Below are positions 12,800 to 24,241 of a DNA stretch of 64,000 bases, piece by piece. Every line of letters starts with the position of its first letter. The stretch's first letter is position 1. Made by a program: the position numbers and the translations under genes. The stretch is taken from the NCBI GenBank assembly GCA_946807835.1, contig OX327686.1, positions 12,834,001 to 12,898,000 of the forward strand. Direction: 5' to 3'. The notes beneath the pieces are model-generated. The model was given only the letters and a program-made list of their open reading frames with translations. It had not been told where the DNA came from and ran no database searches. This DNA comes from Ailanthus altissimus. Lineage: Eukaryota; Streptophyta; Magnoliopsida; Sapindales; Simaroubaceae.

Positions 12800-13665
12800 C
12801 CCAAGGCAGTAAAAATGAAGCGTTGCAAAGTAAATTCAATATACGGTTATTTAGTGAAGGCAATAATGAAACGGTTATTAATGAAGGCAATAATAGGATA
12901 GTTATTGATAAAAACAATGATAGAACAATTATTGATAGTTTATTAATAACAGTTTATAGGGCTAATGAAGGGACAGTTCCTACAAGCATTAAACATTAAG
13001 TTGACTCTGCACAAGGCAAAATTAATTTTTGGCTTAAGTGAAGAATAACGGCTTGAACTGTGGCAGTAATCTAAAGCTGATATGTGAAGAAAGATGGTTT
13101 CAAACTTGAGAGAGATTGGCTGGTGCTATAGCAATAACCTAAAGCCAATGTTCTGAAAAACCTCCATTAAATTGAAAATTTTAAGTCCGAAATTAGTATA
13201 GTCGATTTTAAGTAATTTGTTGAAGTAGTTGAAATTGACCATTGCTTAAAAATAAGAAGGCAATATTTGAAGTATCTAAAAAGTGTTTGTTTTAGCTGAA
13301 GTCAACATTCATAAAGTCTACTTGGTAAAGCTGATTTTTATTGAGAAATTATTCAAAAAATCGGTTCTAGTAATGGGTTGAAGTCATTTTCCAAAAATCT
13401 TTAGACAAAGTTGATCATTTAAGAAAAAGCTGTGAAGGTAACTTTGACATGCAGTATTGTAAAGTTTTTCCATATAATTCAGAGGAAGCATTAATAAAGC
13501 CGACTTTCTCATGTAAATTCCTGAGATAATTTCATGAAGCCAATTTTTTCATATACTATCCATGTGAAATTCCACAAAGATGATTTCAAGTATGGAATGA
13601 AAAGTCGACTCTATTAGGATATAAGTCTCAGTAAAAAAAACTTTTAATCGGTTTCTAAGGAATAT
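12800..13665. other. non-coding 3' region of the Tat-like element
   Basis: This lies between the antisense promoter and the 3' LTR. No domain is readable on either strand. It is rich in loosely repeated words containing AAGTCGA, AAGCTGA and GCCGATT, as if built from decayed short duplications. A polypurine tract would be expected just before 13666; the best candidate is the A-rich run at 13632-13640, which is weak. Confidence 0.5.
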
Positions 13666-14213
13666 TGTTGACGCCGACCTAAAATCTACATAATAGGCCC
13701 ATTTGAGTTATTTCTTTTTGTGTACCATAGTACAGGCCTAATTGAGTATTAGGCTCATATTAAATGCCTTTTAATATAAGAAGTTTTATTTAATTAGGAT
13801 TCTTTATCTCTTATGATTATGATTAAATTGAGTTTTTGTAACTTATATAAAGGTAAAATAAATCATTGTATCAACACATACAAACATAATATACAACTTT
13901 TCAAATTTTTATCTCTCAGTTTACTTTTATTTTCTTATTTTCAACTCAAGATCCTAATCCTTCCTTGTTGAATCTCATATCCTTATTGTTGAACTTTGTC
14001 TATTTTTTTCTATGAAGTACTCGAGTTTTACAGTTTGTCTGCTATTTTATAGCCTAGGTTTATTTTAAACCTCGCTCGTTATCGGTTGAAATCGGCATTG
14101 CCTTGCTCTACTACTACTTGATCTCGGTTCTCTGAGAATTTGAGATAATTCATCGTTCTAGCAGAATACTGAACATACACGAATCTAGTTCATCTAAAAT
14201 TTATTCATGAACA
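13666..14213 (+). repeat. 3' LTR of the Tat-like element
   Basis: A 548-bp partner of the LTR at 3377-3922, with the same ends (TGTTGACGCC...GAACA) and the same internal landmarks. Its TATA box is at 13851-13860. The right flank begins with the ATAAT target duplication. Confidence 0.87.
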
Positions 14214-14218
14214 ATAAT

Positions 14219-15465
14219 GAATTCCATGCCTTATACATGAAATAGCAAAAGTAAGATCATTGGTTTAAAGTATATATGTATAGTCGATCTCATGGTTTAG
14301 AATTTGCATGTATAGTCGATCTCACGTTTCTTGGGTGATGAATGTTGATGAATTATTTTTGATAGAATGATATTTTACTAAACTTTGTTATTTTATTGTG
14401 AATGTTAGCATTTCCATTATTCATAGACATAATTGAGGAATTATCATGACTATAGTTTCATAAATTCTCAAATTAATAAGATAACGGAAACATATGCACC
14501 AAAAGTAAAATATTTGAGATTAAATAAGATAAGGTCTAAAGTTTATTAAATAAAACTCCCAAATTCTCAAAAGTGCTTGCTGAATATGTAACATGAAAAT
14601 GGCATTAGTTATACACCAAAGATGCCTCCCAATAATTAGGAAGGAACATCAAGTTCGTACATATAATAAATCATGTAGATCCTTTAGATTGTGCAAATTA
14701 ACCAGGATATTATTAGAAATATTTATAACAATAAAGACGAAACCTAAACATCAATTGGGAGTTTATGTTAGTTTTTATTCACCATTAATATAAAGTATCT
14801 TGAATCAATAACAGTCTTTTTATTGTAAAATTTTTAATATTGTTATTTTACTAAGATAATATTTCTATTATTAAAAAAAAGAAATATGCCCCTTGAAATA
14901 AAATATCAATCTTTTTTAGAATATGACTACATATCTCATTTAGAGCCTCACATCACTCAATGTAAAACATAATATTTGAATAATAGTTAAATTTCAATAG
15001 ATTGCTAATAAATTACTAAATGTAGTTACTAATGCTGCAATAGTAATCAAGTCACATATATCAATTGTTAAGACATCAACCCAAATGGTTATGCCTAAAG
15101 AATTATTTATTTAAAATATAGCTAATGAATTATCTAATACACCATTTAAATTGTACGTTTGAATTATTCTTCAGAAAAAGAATAAGGGATCAAAATCTTA
15201 TTGAAAATAATAATCAAACTATAAATAAAATTATACTTTTTGAGCAATCAGTGTGAAAATGGTTAATAGTATTTAATGAGACACAAATCCTCAAAGTGAC
15301 AATAGCCTAATAAAAGGCACAAAGCCAATAAAAGGCAAATGAATATGAAAGTAAAGAAATTCATTTGAATTATGTGGGCACAAGAAAAAAGATAGATTAT
15401 AAGTGTATGTTACACTTATTATTTTAGTTCCTTAGATTTAGCATTTTTTTAAAAAATTCTAAGCG
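14219..15465. other. AT-rich intergenic DNA, no gene seen
   Basis: This is the right flank of the Tat-like insertion. A 17-bp direct repeat, ATGTATAGTCGATCTCA, occurs at 14277-14293 and 14309-14325, and there is a small hairpin near 15399-15416 (AAGTGTA...TACACTT). One open frame of 66 codons (14593-14793) has no recognisable motif and I do not call it a gene. Confidence 0.5.
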
Positions 15466-16138
15466 TGATAATTAAGTTTTTGTATGTATTTTATTGTAAT
15501 TTTATAGGTTTAAAGCTAAGAGTTATTATAGTTTAATAAAAACAAGGCAAAAATATCATGAGTGGGATCAAAGCTCAGCGTTGTAGTCCTAGAAGTGAAG
15601 CTGTAGTGTTGGGCCAAATGAATAATTAGGCAAAAGCTAAGGGCCACAACGTCAAGACTCATAATGCTGCGATGCCAAGAATGGCAGAAAGTGGGCATTG
15701 TGGTACCATGAAGTAAGGATGAAATGGTGAGATGATTATTGAGCTACTGCCATAAGCTGGGAAGTAAGGTCGCGGTGCTAGATGCTAGAGTTTGAAACCT
15801 AATTTAATTTGGACTCGGACTTTAACTTAACTTGAAGATGAAAACCTATAAGTAAAAGACAAAAAGTCAATTTCGATTAAGATTATAGAAAAGTTCAAGA
15901 GCAATTTTGACACCCATATTTTGAGAGATTAAAGAGAGGGAGAACATAAAAAAGGGTCAGAGAAAAAGATTATTAAATATTAAAGCACTGAAACAATATA
16001 TATATATATGTATTTTATTTCTTTCTCTTAATCTCTTCTTAGTTTTATATATATTTTTATAATGTTGAACATGATATGTTCTGGAACTCTTAAATTCGTA
16101 ATAAATTAAATTTATATTCTAGGGCTTTCATAAGGAAA
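15466..16138 (+). repeat. LTR-like region before a tRNA-Met-type PBS
   Basis: It starts TGATAATTAAG and contains GC-rich GCGTTGTAG and GTAGTGTTGGG phrases like those in the Athila-like LTRs of this window. It has an (AT)n run near 15999-16012. It ends just before TAGTATCAGAG at 16142-16152, which resembles a copia-type PBS. No partner LTR is visible downstream, so the call as a 5' LTR rests on the PBS and on the copia-like leader that follows. Confidence 0.45.
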
Positions 16139-16140
16139 AA

Positions 16141-16152
16141 TAGTATCAGAGT
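16141..16152 (+). promoter_or_regulatory. primer binding site, tRNA-Met type (copia-like)
   Basis: ATAGTATCAGAG nearly matches TGGTATCAGAGC, the complement of the 3' end of plant initiator tRNA-Met used by copia elements. A comparable site (TGGTATCAAATC) sits in copia-1 at 33846-33857, and similar leader sequence follows both. Confidence 0.5.
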
Positions 16153-16898
16153 GTGTAGGACCCATCAACTCCTTGGTCCACCAGCTGGATGATACCTCAG
16201 AGCCACCAGTGTTCCAACACACAATTACTCAGGTTACCTGCGCCCCCAAGGAATCGAACCCCCGCACCCATCTCTATGGAGACCTTATAGGCATTTAGAG
16301 GTTTGAGTGAACGAATGCAATGGACCCGGTGAAAATGGCGCGTTTCAAGTGTTGAAACGCGTATACCCAAATGAGAGTTCACCAAGCACTGCCATGCCAT
16401 GAGGCTGGTGCTGTAGCGTTGGGATTTGTCAGCCCAGTGTTGCAGCGCTGAAGGTCTGGCGCCTCGGCGTTGGGATTTTTTTTCCTCAGCGCTGGGGGCA
16501 CTGGTGAGCCTGCACTAGGGCACTAGTGAGCCTGTACTAGGGCGCGATTTTTTGGAATTCACGCCCCAGCAGTGAAGAGTCACCGCCCCAGCGCTAGAGG
16601 TTTGACCTCGCAGCACTGACGCGATGGGACGCGAGCGTCGCAGCGTTGGAGGTATGACCTCTTAACACTGCAGCGACACTTGATGGCATTGAGGCGCTGG
16701 GGTTGGTCGGCCCAGTGCTCTAGCAATGATAGTTTGGCGCGACAGTGGTGCATTGTTCATTTAAATAGTAACGGGGGTTATGAACAAAGAATTTTAACTG
16801 TTCACTGCTACAGTGAAAATCAATGTTCACTGCTACAGTATAAGTCACTGTTCAAGCTACATTGAAACAGTGTTTCAAGAATAATTTTGCATGTGTAG

Positions 16899-16992
16899 AT
16901 TTATGAGATGTAGTGATAAAAATTATCTGTCTACATTATAAATAAGAGTTTATGAGATGCAGTGATAAAGAGTTATCAATCTACATTATAAA
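16899..16992 (+). repeat. two tandem copies of a ~45-bp hairpin unit
   Basis: TTTATGAGATGTAGTGATAA (from 16899) recurs as TTTATGAGATGCAGTGATAA (from 16949). Both units end in CTACATTATAAA. Each can fold, because GATGTAG pairs with CTACAT. They lie in the copia-like leader just before the hairpin array. Confidence 0.7.
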
Positions 16993-17179
16993 CTAGAATT
17001 AATTTTTCTGTGCTGGTAACCACAATGGGAGCCCTACTGGTGGGGGTTAGTTGTGCTTGCATAGAAAATTTAATTAGTTGAGAATCACCCTTCCTAGGAG
17101 TATAGAAACCTAGATACAAAAATCTCTTTTAATCAGATTGAAGAATATTACATTATGAGATAATATTTTATTCTGATCC

Positions 17180-17530
17180 GTCTTGTCAATACGGTGTTAG
17201 ACGAGTCACGTCGGCCTTGTCCCAATATTGCTATAGCGTGAGGGGCTTGGTCGATTGGGCTTGGACTATGCCGGTTAAACATGAAATGAGGCAAATATAT
17301 ACGAAAATATTGCCCAATATGGCTACAGCATGAGGGTAGTATCGGTAGCATATATTTGATCATTGACAGGTTAATATGGAATACACTTATCCAATATTGG
17401 TATAGCGTGAGGATAAGGTGTATTTAAGATCAAAGGGTAAGTGTTGCATGAGATGTAATTGACAAGTGTTGTCTACCCGCTGGGTTTACAAAGGCCAATA
17501 TTGCTATAATGTGAGACCCGAGTAGATTTT
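17180..17530 (+). repeat. leader hairpin array, four copies of a 20-nt motif (copy A)
   Basis: CAATATTGCTATAGCGTGAG or a close variant occurs at 17223-17242, 17314-17333, 17392-17411 and 17496-17515. Arms on either side can pair. For copy 3, AATACACTTATCC (17380-17392) pairs with GGATAAGGTGTATT (17411-17424). For copy 2, GCAAATATATA (17291-17301) pairs with the TATATTTG in 17351-17360. Copy 1 has GTCGGCC...TGTCCC against GGGGC...GGTCGAT. The motif therefore lies in or next to a loop each time. The corresponding array in copia-1 (34661-34953) has the same spacing but another motif. Confidence 0.75.
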
Positions 17531-18597
17531 AATGGGATCTACTTCCCACTGTATAGTTTAAAAGAGTTTAAACTATCATCATCCCGTTTGAGAGATTACC
17601 GGGATTATGTAAAGCAGTGGAATGACGTTTTAAATCGAAAAATGTATACTTTGTATACCTATGATTTAAAACATTCTATTAGCGATTTAATTAATATTTC
17701 ACTTACATCTCCTATAAGTTTGGCCTGTCAAGAATAATGGCCACTACGAACTAGTTGGTGCGCATAGTTGATGCAGTCCAACTCTAGGGTACTTGGAATT
17801 ACTTTGACCGATGGATGAATCACAGAAGTGTTCTGGATTCAGATATTTTGGATGAATCACCGTAAGGTAATTCTGATAAGACATCTAAAGGATTGAATAG
17901 AGAGAGTGTGACCTTCTTTGTTCTGGGTACTTTATTTTTTACTCCAAGTATATCTGGTGAGACTAGATGTTTAAAGGAGAAAAAGATGAGGTAGATACCC
18001 AGTATCAATCCTTAGAGGCAATATTTATCCAATGATCAATAAGAGAGCGTGTAGATGGTAAGTGTTTCCAATACAGTAAGGTTAAGTATTGGAAATCCCT
18101 CTACCCTAGAAGCCTTATAAATGTCAGGAAGACTCCCACAGGTTTGTGTTTGTCACACATAGACATTTCTAGGGCATTTGATGCTAGTTCAAGCTGGGTA
18201 TGAGATACCGCACGTCCCTTTCATATTTTCAAGATGTTATAGGGATTAAGAGAGACTTCATTACAATAGCTTGAAGAAGTAAAGTTAAGAGTAGGAAATG
18301 GTGATTTCTTGCAGATCCAAGTTGTTGGGCAACTTAACTTACTTCTTGTATGTAATACAATAGTTGAATTGCATAATAAGTATAATGTTTTATTAGTTGA
18401 ATGTCAGTTAATAAATAGACATTATATACAAGTAGAAATATCTGAAGATTGAAATCCTTAAATGATACGGAGCTGTGGTATATAACCAATTAATTTAGTT
18501 GTATGATGAGTGAAAAATTATTTCATGTTGATAATAATATCATGTGATTTTTGTATTAAATTTTTAGGTGATATAAACTTTTATATATGATGTAGAT

Positions 18598-20860
18598 ATG
18601 AATTTCGGTGATAGTTTGGAAAATGTGGTTGAGGATAATAGTCGTAGTCGTGGACAAAAAAAGGTCGTATTGATATGGAAACTACAATGAAAATGAGAAT
18701 AGAGGAAACAAACATAGAAATATGAGGGGAGAGAGAAAGAGGAAAATGAAAAGGGAGATTAGCTTCAGAAGTTTGGAATCATTTTAATAGGTTAAAGATT
18801 TCTCCTATTGAAGTATTTGCTGTTTGCAAGTATTGTGCAAAAAAATTGCAAGGTCATTATAATAGTAGGACGCAGCACTTGAAAAATCACTATGAAAGAT
18901 GTTTAGAAAAGAAAAAAGAAGTACAAAACCAGAAAGAGATACCAAAAACTAATGATGAAGATGGAAATACAATCATGGGAACTTATACTGAATATCCTAG
19001 ATGTGATATGGCAACTTTTAAGGCTATAATTGCTAGGATGATTATCTTACATGAGTTACTGCTCTCATTTGTTAAGTACATCAATTTTTGTGATTTGCAC
19101 AAGCTGTTACAATCACAACTCTCTCCTATATGTAGAAATACAATAAAAAATTAAATTTTAAAGTTGTATGATATTGAGAGAGAGAGAGAGAGAGAAGACA
19201 TTGCATTTATTAGATAGTTGTGATAATAGGATTACTATTACAATAGATTGGACAGGTAGTTACCAAAAAAGAGGATATATAATTGTCACGGCACATTACA
19301 TTAATAATATGTGGGTTTTACAGAGTCGAATTTTGAGTTAATAACTTTATATGTTGTTAAAATTTTATTATATTAAAATTTAATTGGCATTAAATATATG
19401 ATTACAATTTTATCATTTACTTTTTTATTATCAGGTTTATTTATATGCCCGCTCTATATAATGCTGAGACTATTTGTAATAAACTGTATACTTGTTTGAT
19501 GGACTGGATTGTGGATTGGAAGTTGTCAACTGTTACAATCGATAATTGTTCAACCAATGATGCAATGATGGGCCAACTGGCGGATAAACTTTCTAGTTGT
19601 AAATTGATACTTGGCAGTTCATTATTGCACATACATTATTGTTCGCATATACTCAACTTGATAGTGAGGGATAGAATTTTGGTGATGGAGCAAAGAGTTG
19701 AAAATATCAGAGATGGTGTTAGTTTTTGGATAGCAATACTTAGAAGGATAGAGAAATTTGAGGCTACTACATGTTAATTAGATGTTAGAGAAACTAGAAA
19801 ATTAGTGCTTGACTATAACGTTTGGTGGAATTTCATTTATTTGATGCTTACAATAGCCGGGTCTTATAAAGATGTTTTTATTGGGTTAAGAGAATGAGAG
19901 AGAACTTATAAAGTTTGCCTAAGTAAGACAGAGTGGGAGCTAGCAAAGGTTATATGTGAGCATCTGAAAGTGTTTTGTAAGTTGACTGAGATATTTTCAA
20001 GAACCCAATATCCTACAAGTAACTTGTTCTTCCCAAAGATATGTGAGATTAGGTTGTCTATAAACATATGGTTGGTTTCATCTATTCTAGAGGTAAAAGA
20101 GATGGCTAGATTGATGATTACAAAGTATGAGAAGTATTGAAAGGTGATTCATAGCGTTATGACGATCAGTACCCTTCTTGATTCTTGGTTCAAGATGATA
20201 TTCATTAAAAAATTTCCCCTAAAATCTATGGATTTGACTTTGATGCTTAGATTGAAAGAATAAAGAACATGTTTAATGACTTAGTCAATAAGTATGCAGT
20301 AAAATTTTCATTTGTTGGCAGTTCTTTATCCAATTCTTCTCAATGACTTAGTCAAAGCAGAAAGACTGTCATGGATAGATTAATGAAAGGTGACATTGCT
20401 TTTGAGTGGTAAATGTTTATAAGTAATAACTCGACTACACCATTAGATAAATCAGAGTTGGATCGCTATTCGGACGAGGATCTACTGGTTGAAACTTTCA
20501 ATTTTGATATTTTATCTTGGTGGAAGAATGGTAAGGGCAAACATCCATTATTTTTTAAGGTTGCTAGAGATTCCTTGGCCATTTCTGTGTCCACTATTGC
20601 TTTGAGTCTGCTTTTAGTACGGGGGGTAGACATTTGAGTCCACATCGCAGTAGACTTTATCCAAAGACTCTAGAAGCGTTGCTGTGTACTCAACATTAGT
20701 ATTGGGCTGAGTTACAAGGTAAAAATAACCTACATAAGCACAACACATTATTTTACTATTGTTGTTATTTATGGATAAGTTAATTAATTTTTTAAAAATA
20801 TTTAATATTATTATTTGTAATTATTTTTTAGGTCGAATTCTAAAATATAAGCTAGTTATC
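18598..20860 (+). pseudogene. hAT (Ac-like) transposase, broken
   Basis: An Ac-like transposase cuts and pastes its own element. A BED zinc finger lies at 18755-18905 (VCKYCAKKLQ, then H...H...C). The RNase-H-like core begins near 19220 with ITIDWTGSYQKRGYI. It continues after a likely intron (acceptor TTATCAG at 19434) with IDNCSTNDAM and HYCSHILNLIV. The hAT C-terminal dimerisation region is at 20450-20715: ELDRYSDEDLL, FDILSWW, then PHRSRL and WAEL in a shifted frame. A last intron has donor GTAAAA at 20718 and acceptor TTTTTTAG at 20832. Frameshifts and stops (for instance near 19776 and 20410) show it is dead. Terminal repeats were not resolved. Confidence 0.82.
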
Positions 20861-21935
20861 GTAGTAGAATACGAGTTCCTTGGACTTTGAGTTATTTTCA
20901 ATGGATTATAATTGTAATATTTACTTGGAACTTTAGATGATATGCATTATTGCATTTATTTTGGATTATAGTTTATGATTATGGATGATATTTTGTGGAT
21001 TATGAAATGAATCATTACTTTAGATGACATGGATTATGTGCTTTGATGATTGCAGTTGAAATGAATTATTTTGTTAGTGTAATTTTATTTTGTTGTCTTT
21101 AATTATAAATTAGACAAGTTTCTATTATAAGTAATTCAAAAACTTTCAACAAGTACTGATTTTGAAGCTTAAAGTGTTATTATATAAATAACAAATTCAA
21201 AACTAAATAATTGATCATTATAAATTGAAAGACTAATGATGATGTTGAAGTAATTTTAATCACATAAATCATAACAATTTTTTTGAAATAATTTTTATCA
21301 TGTATTTTTTTTAAATGCGAATATCATTATAAAGATAAGATAAGACTACTACGTACTCAAATAATAATAAAATATTAATGTAGACTTGTTGTTCTTAACA
21401 TTTTATATAATATTTTGGTGCATAATTTATATATCTTTATGTTTTTATGGGTAATGTTAAATAGATTATTATTTGAAACTTGAATGTCTTTTATTTTCAA
21501 ATTTCAAACTCGTATTTGGTTTGTACTGCAATATATATTATATTTTTTTTGAAGAAGAAATATATAATATTAATATATATATATATATGTATAACTTTCT
21601 ATGAGACTGAAGCAATTTTGGAAGAGTACAAGATGAGGATAAAAATTAATAAAATTTTAAAAAATTTAAATTACAAAATTAAATTATATAGCACAAATTT
21701 TACAATTTAAAACTAATTTTATAAGATAAATAATTCAAAACTTTACATTTTACCTTAAAAATTTTTTAAAAAATTTAAAACTTAAAAAAAAATCGGGTTC
21801 ACATCTAGGTTAGATTACTCGGATTCGGCCCAGATGCAAACCCAAATCCGGCCCGAGCCAAAAAAACTTGGGCCAAAAATTGAGTTTTGGTTCTAGTGAA
21901 AAAACCCAGATCCAGATCCGAATTTTCCATTTCAA
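20861..21935. other. AT-rich downstream part of the hAT element
   Basis: Non-coding and strongly AT-rich, with an (AT)n run at 21571-21587. The right 150 bases turn GC-rich, with ATTCGGCCCAGATGC, CGGCCCGAGCC and CTTGGGCC on both strands. This composition is common in the subterminal regions of plant hAT elements. Athila-like 3' sequence starts at about 21936 (compare 42311), so the hAT right end is close to there. Confidence 0.45.
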
Positions 21936-22600
21936 GTCCAAAGATGGCCTAATGTTATCTCCCTATTCATGCGTGTTCTAGGATTTTACCTCAAGTAGTA
22001 ATCAAGCAAGTTCTAGAATGTTGATCTTCCAGATTGTGGTGTACCAAATCATATCTCTAAGAAAAAAATTCAAATAATGCAAGATTATCTTAATGTGCTC
22101 AAGAATAAGTGATCAACAATAAAATTGAACTCAATCCAAAATTCATGATATAAAGATTATCTCAAGTGTTTATTGTTTTCTAGATACTTTTGAAAATAAA
22201 TTCAACCAATATTCTAATTGTTATCATGGACTAATGATCATCTTTTCAACCATAACTTAACACTAATAAAACAAATTACTCCACAAGGCAACCAATCAAT
22301 ATAAACAGTAAAATAAACATAAGAAAGTGTTTTCCACTCCCAAACTTAAATTAGACATTGTCCTCAATGTCGAAAAGTAAGGAATTGAGTGTAAGAAACT
22401 TCCCTGGTTGTTGCCTATTAATGTGACTGTAGTTTTCCTTTGCTTCCAATATTTGCAAATGCTTTGTTGCTTCTTTGAATACTTGACTTCTTGTTTTATT
22501 CCTATAAGAAAAGAAACCAAAGTAACTAAAACTGAAAGTAAGCAAAAATAAAAATAGAAATTATTTAGGTTATCTCCCAAGAAGCACTTGATTTAATGTC
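21936..22600 (-). other. 3' untranslated region of the minus-strand Athila-like element
   Basis: On the minus strand it contains ACATTGAGGACAATGTC followed by TAATTTAAGTTTGGGAG (about 22369-22337), a hallmark placed after pol in Athila-type elements. Its partner on the plus strand is at 54974. CGCTTCTTGGGA-like sequence at 22575-22585 (minus) matches 54748-54760. Further along it aligns with 42311-42548 and 43804-43900. The element is cut off here by the hAT remnant and its 3' LTR is not seen. Confidence 0.65.
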
Positions 22601-23072
22601 GTTGGCTTGACAATGTTCTTTCTACTTTTATGATGGATCAAAAGTGCCGGTGGAAGCATCTTTGTATATGATCCTACTGGCTCTCCTCTTTTAGATTCTA
22701 TATTGTTGCAATTAATCTTTGGGCAGTAGCGTTTTCCTTATTCTCTTTGCGCTTCTATGAAAAAACTTTAATCTTAGACAAGAGAAGTAATTCTCTTGTC
22801 CTCTTCTCTTTGATCTTCTCATCAAGATGCTACTCTTTCTTCTTCTTTCTTTTCTTTCCACACTTTCTTTTTAATATGAGAATTCAATATCTCTATATTT
22901 AAACCGCTCAGAGTTTAGGTGTATCATATTAATGCTGTAACAGTCTTCTTTTTTAAATGCCAACTTGATCTCCTTAAAGTCTTTATATATCACTGTGTCA
23001 TTTTGTACCCTTATAGTTAACTCATCTTTTTATACATCAATGATAGCTCGTCCTATGGTTAAGATAGAGATC

Positions 23073-23471
23073 TCATTTGTCTTCTTCTATATCTAGAACG
23101 ATAAAATCGGTAAAGAAGATAAACTTATCTACTTTTACTAGCATGTCTTTTATGATTCCATTCGGGTAGGTGAGAAAATGGTTAGCAAGCATGAGTGTGA
23201 CATTTATACGCTTTGCTTCTCTCAAACTTAACTTTTCATAGATGGAGAAGGGCATAAGATTAATACTTGTTCCTAGATCGCATAGAGTTTTTTCAAGGTC
23301 ATGATTGTCAGTGGAGGACAGTATGGTAAAGTTTAGAGGATCCTTGAGCTTAGAAGGTAGCTTATTTTGAAATATGGCACTATACTCCTCTATTAATGCT
23401 ACGATCTTATAATCCTCTAGTCTTGTCTTCTTTAAAAGGATATTCTTAATGAACTTGACGTAGTTAGGCAT
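23073..23471 (-). pseudogene. Athila-like retropepsin, minus strand
   Basis: An open stretch of 132 codons with TLCDLGTSINLMPFSIYEKL, the protease motif of Athila-type gypsy elements (ALCDLGASINLMP). It continues with YPNGIIKDMLVKVDKFIFFTDFIVLD, the linker towards RT. In an intact element this protease would process Gag-Pol. Downstream on the minus strand (23070-22600) only a short pre-RT linker can be read before the 3' untranslated hallmark begins, so RT, RNase H and integrase are absent. It lacks a start of its own and is the middle of a longer broken frame. Confidence 0.78.
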
Positions 23472-23939
23472 TTGTTCAAGCGCATCTGCAAAAGGAATAT
23501 TAATATGTAATTTTCTAAAAATTTAGAAATTGCTTACCTAGCTTCTTCTTTTGCAACCTCTGAAGGAATGGTGAAGGTAGAGTGCATTGCTGATTATGTA
23601 TGTTGTTACTAGTATTTCCTATTGAGTTATCATTTTTTGCACTTTAGAATGTTGCTGCAGTTCAATACCAATTTTTACACTTTTCTTTACTGAAAGTTCT
23701 ACATTCTTCTATATTTCTATACTATTTTATAGACTGGTTTGTTGTAGATTTTCTATTTCAGCACTTGGTTTGTGCCTATATAGCCTTTAAAGAAAAAGAA
23801 CTGGTGGTCTATAAGGTTATACTTTATCTTGTTGTATCACATTCTCCTTCTCCTTTGTGCTTGATAGTGGTGGTTTGGATATGTTATCTTATAGGATCTT
23901 ACCACTTCTCAAGTTGACAGCTTGACATTACTCTACATT

Positions 23940-24236
23940 TCATTTTGGATTAGTTTCAGTGTCATTTAGTAAAGGGCTTGGAGGTTGCTTATTAATCACT
24001 GCAGCAAGTTGTCCTATTTTAACCTCCAAATTCTTCAAGGTTGTTGAATGATTTTGCATAATGGCATCTTTTAATTTCATGTAGTTCATGAACATGTCTT
24101 CCAATGATGACTTTTTTTCTTGCGATGGTTGGAATCCTGAGAGATTCAATGGTCTTGATGACTCTCATTGGTTATTAATCTAAGAGAAGTTTGAATGATC
24201 GCTCTACCTCGAATTATAGAAGTTAGATTGTGGGTT
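23940..24236 (-). pseudogene. gag: C-terminal part of Athila-like gag, minus strand
   Basis: This carries FQPSQEKKSSLEDMFMNYMK and then LKNLEVKIGQLA, typical of the gag-protease junction of Athila-like elements. The same block recurs in the plus-strand copies at 53950-54080 and 56670-56860. It was separated from the rest of gag (from 26593) by the solo LTR at 24242-26587; the cut lies within a Gln/Asn-rich stretch. Stops on both sides show decay. Confidence 0.75.
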
Positions 24237-24241
24237 ATTTG

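Larger units (their letters stand above)
3377..14213 (+). mobile_element. complete Ty3/gypsy retrotransposon, Tat-like, with antisense gene
   Basis: A 10.8-kb element bounded by two 0.55-kb LTRs that both begin TGTTGACGCCGACCTAAAAT and end GAACA. It is flanked by perfect 5-bp duplications ATAAT (3372-3376 and 14214-14218), which proves a single insertion. Order: 5' LTR, PBS-like site (3929-3944), gag, protease, RT, RNase H, integrase core, then about 3.7 kb between pol and the 3' LTR with an antisense gene. Large size, pol order and antisense reading frames are known traits of the Tat lineage (Grande, Retand and relatives). The two LTRs differ at many positions by eye and the coding regions are full of stops, so the insertion is old and inactive. 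Confidence 0.88.
16153..18490 (+). pseudogene. decayed copia element: leader, gag start and protease remnants
   Basis: From about 17010 this aligns by eye with the copia-1 leader at 34440-35170, starting at the shared phrase GGTAACCACAATGGGAGCC here and GATAACCACAATAAGAGCC there. The gag start corresponds to 17700-17800. A large deletion follows. From 18175 to 18400 remnants match the copia-1 protease region (GCATTTGATGCTAG, then a TGGGT that corresponds to WVLDT) and the segment after it (GGTGATTTCTTGCAGATCCA). RT, integrase and 3' LTR are missing. The first 700 bases of the leader include a GC-rich block (16390-16700) of repeated CAGCGCTG and GCGTTGGG words, more typical of the LTRs. The product is certainly lost. 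Confidence 0.6.

Noticed and set aside
14593..14793. 66-codon plus-strand frame
   Set aside because: No motif, no related sequence elsewhere in the window, and AT-rich codon make-up typical of non-coding DNA.
17180..17530. CRISPR-like array of regularly spaced repeats
   Set aside because: Only four short, imperfect repeats with unequal, partly base-pairing spacers lie inside a plant retrotransposon leader. No cas genes are present and the genome is eukaryotic.
18846..19154. 102-codon frame as a small zinc-finger gene
   Set aside because: The frame is part of the BED domain region of the hAT transposase remnant, whose core and C-terminal domain follow downstream.
19174..19195. (GA)n run as a regulatory GAGA element
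   Set aside because: It lies within the broken hAT transposase and is a simple microsatellite. There is no promoter context.
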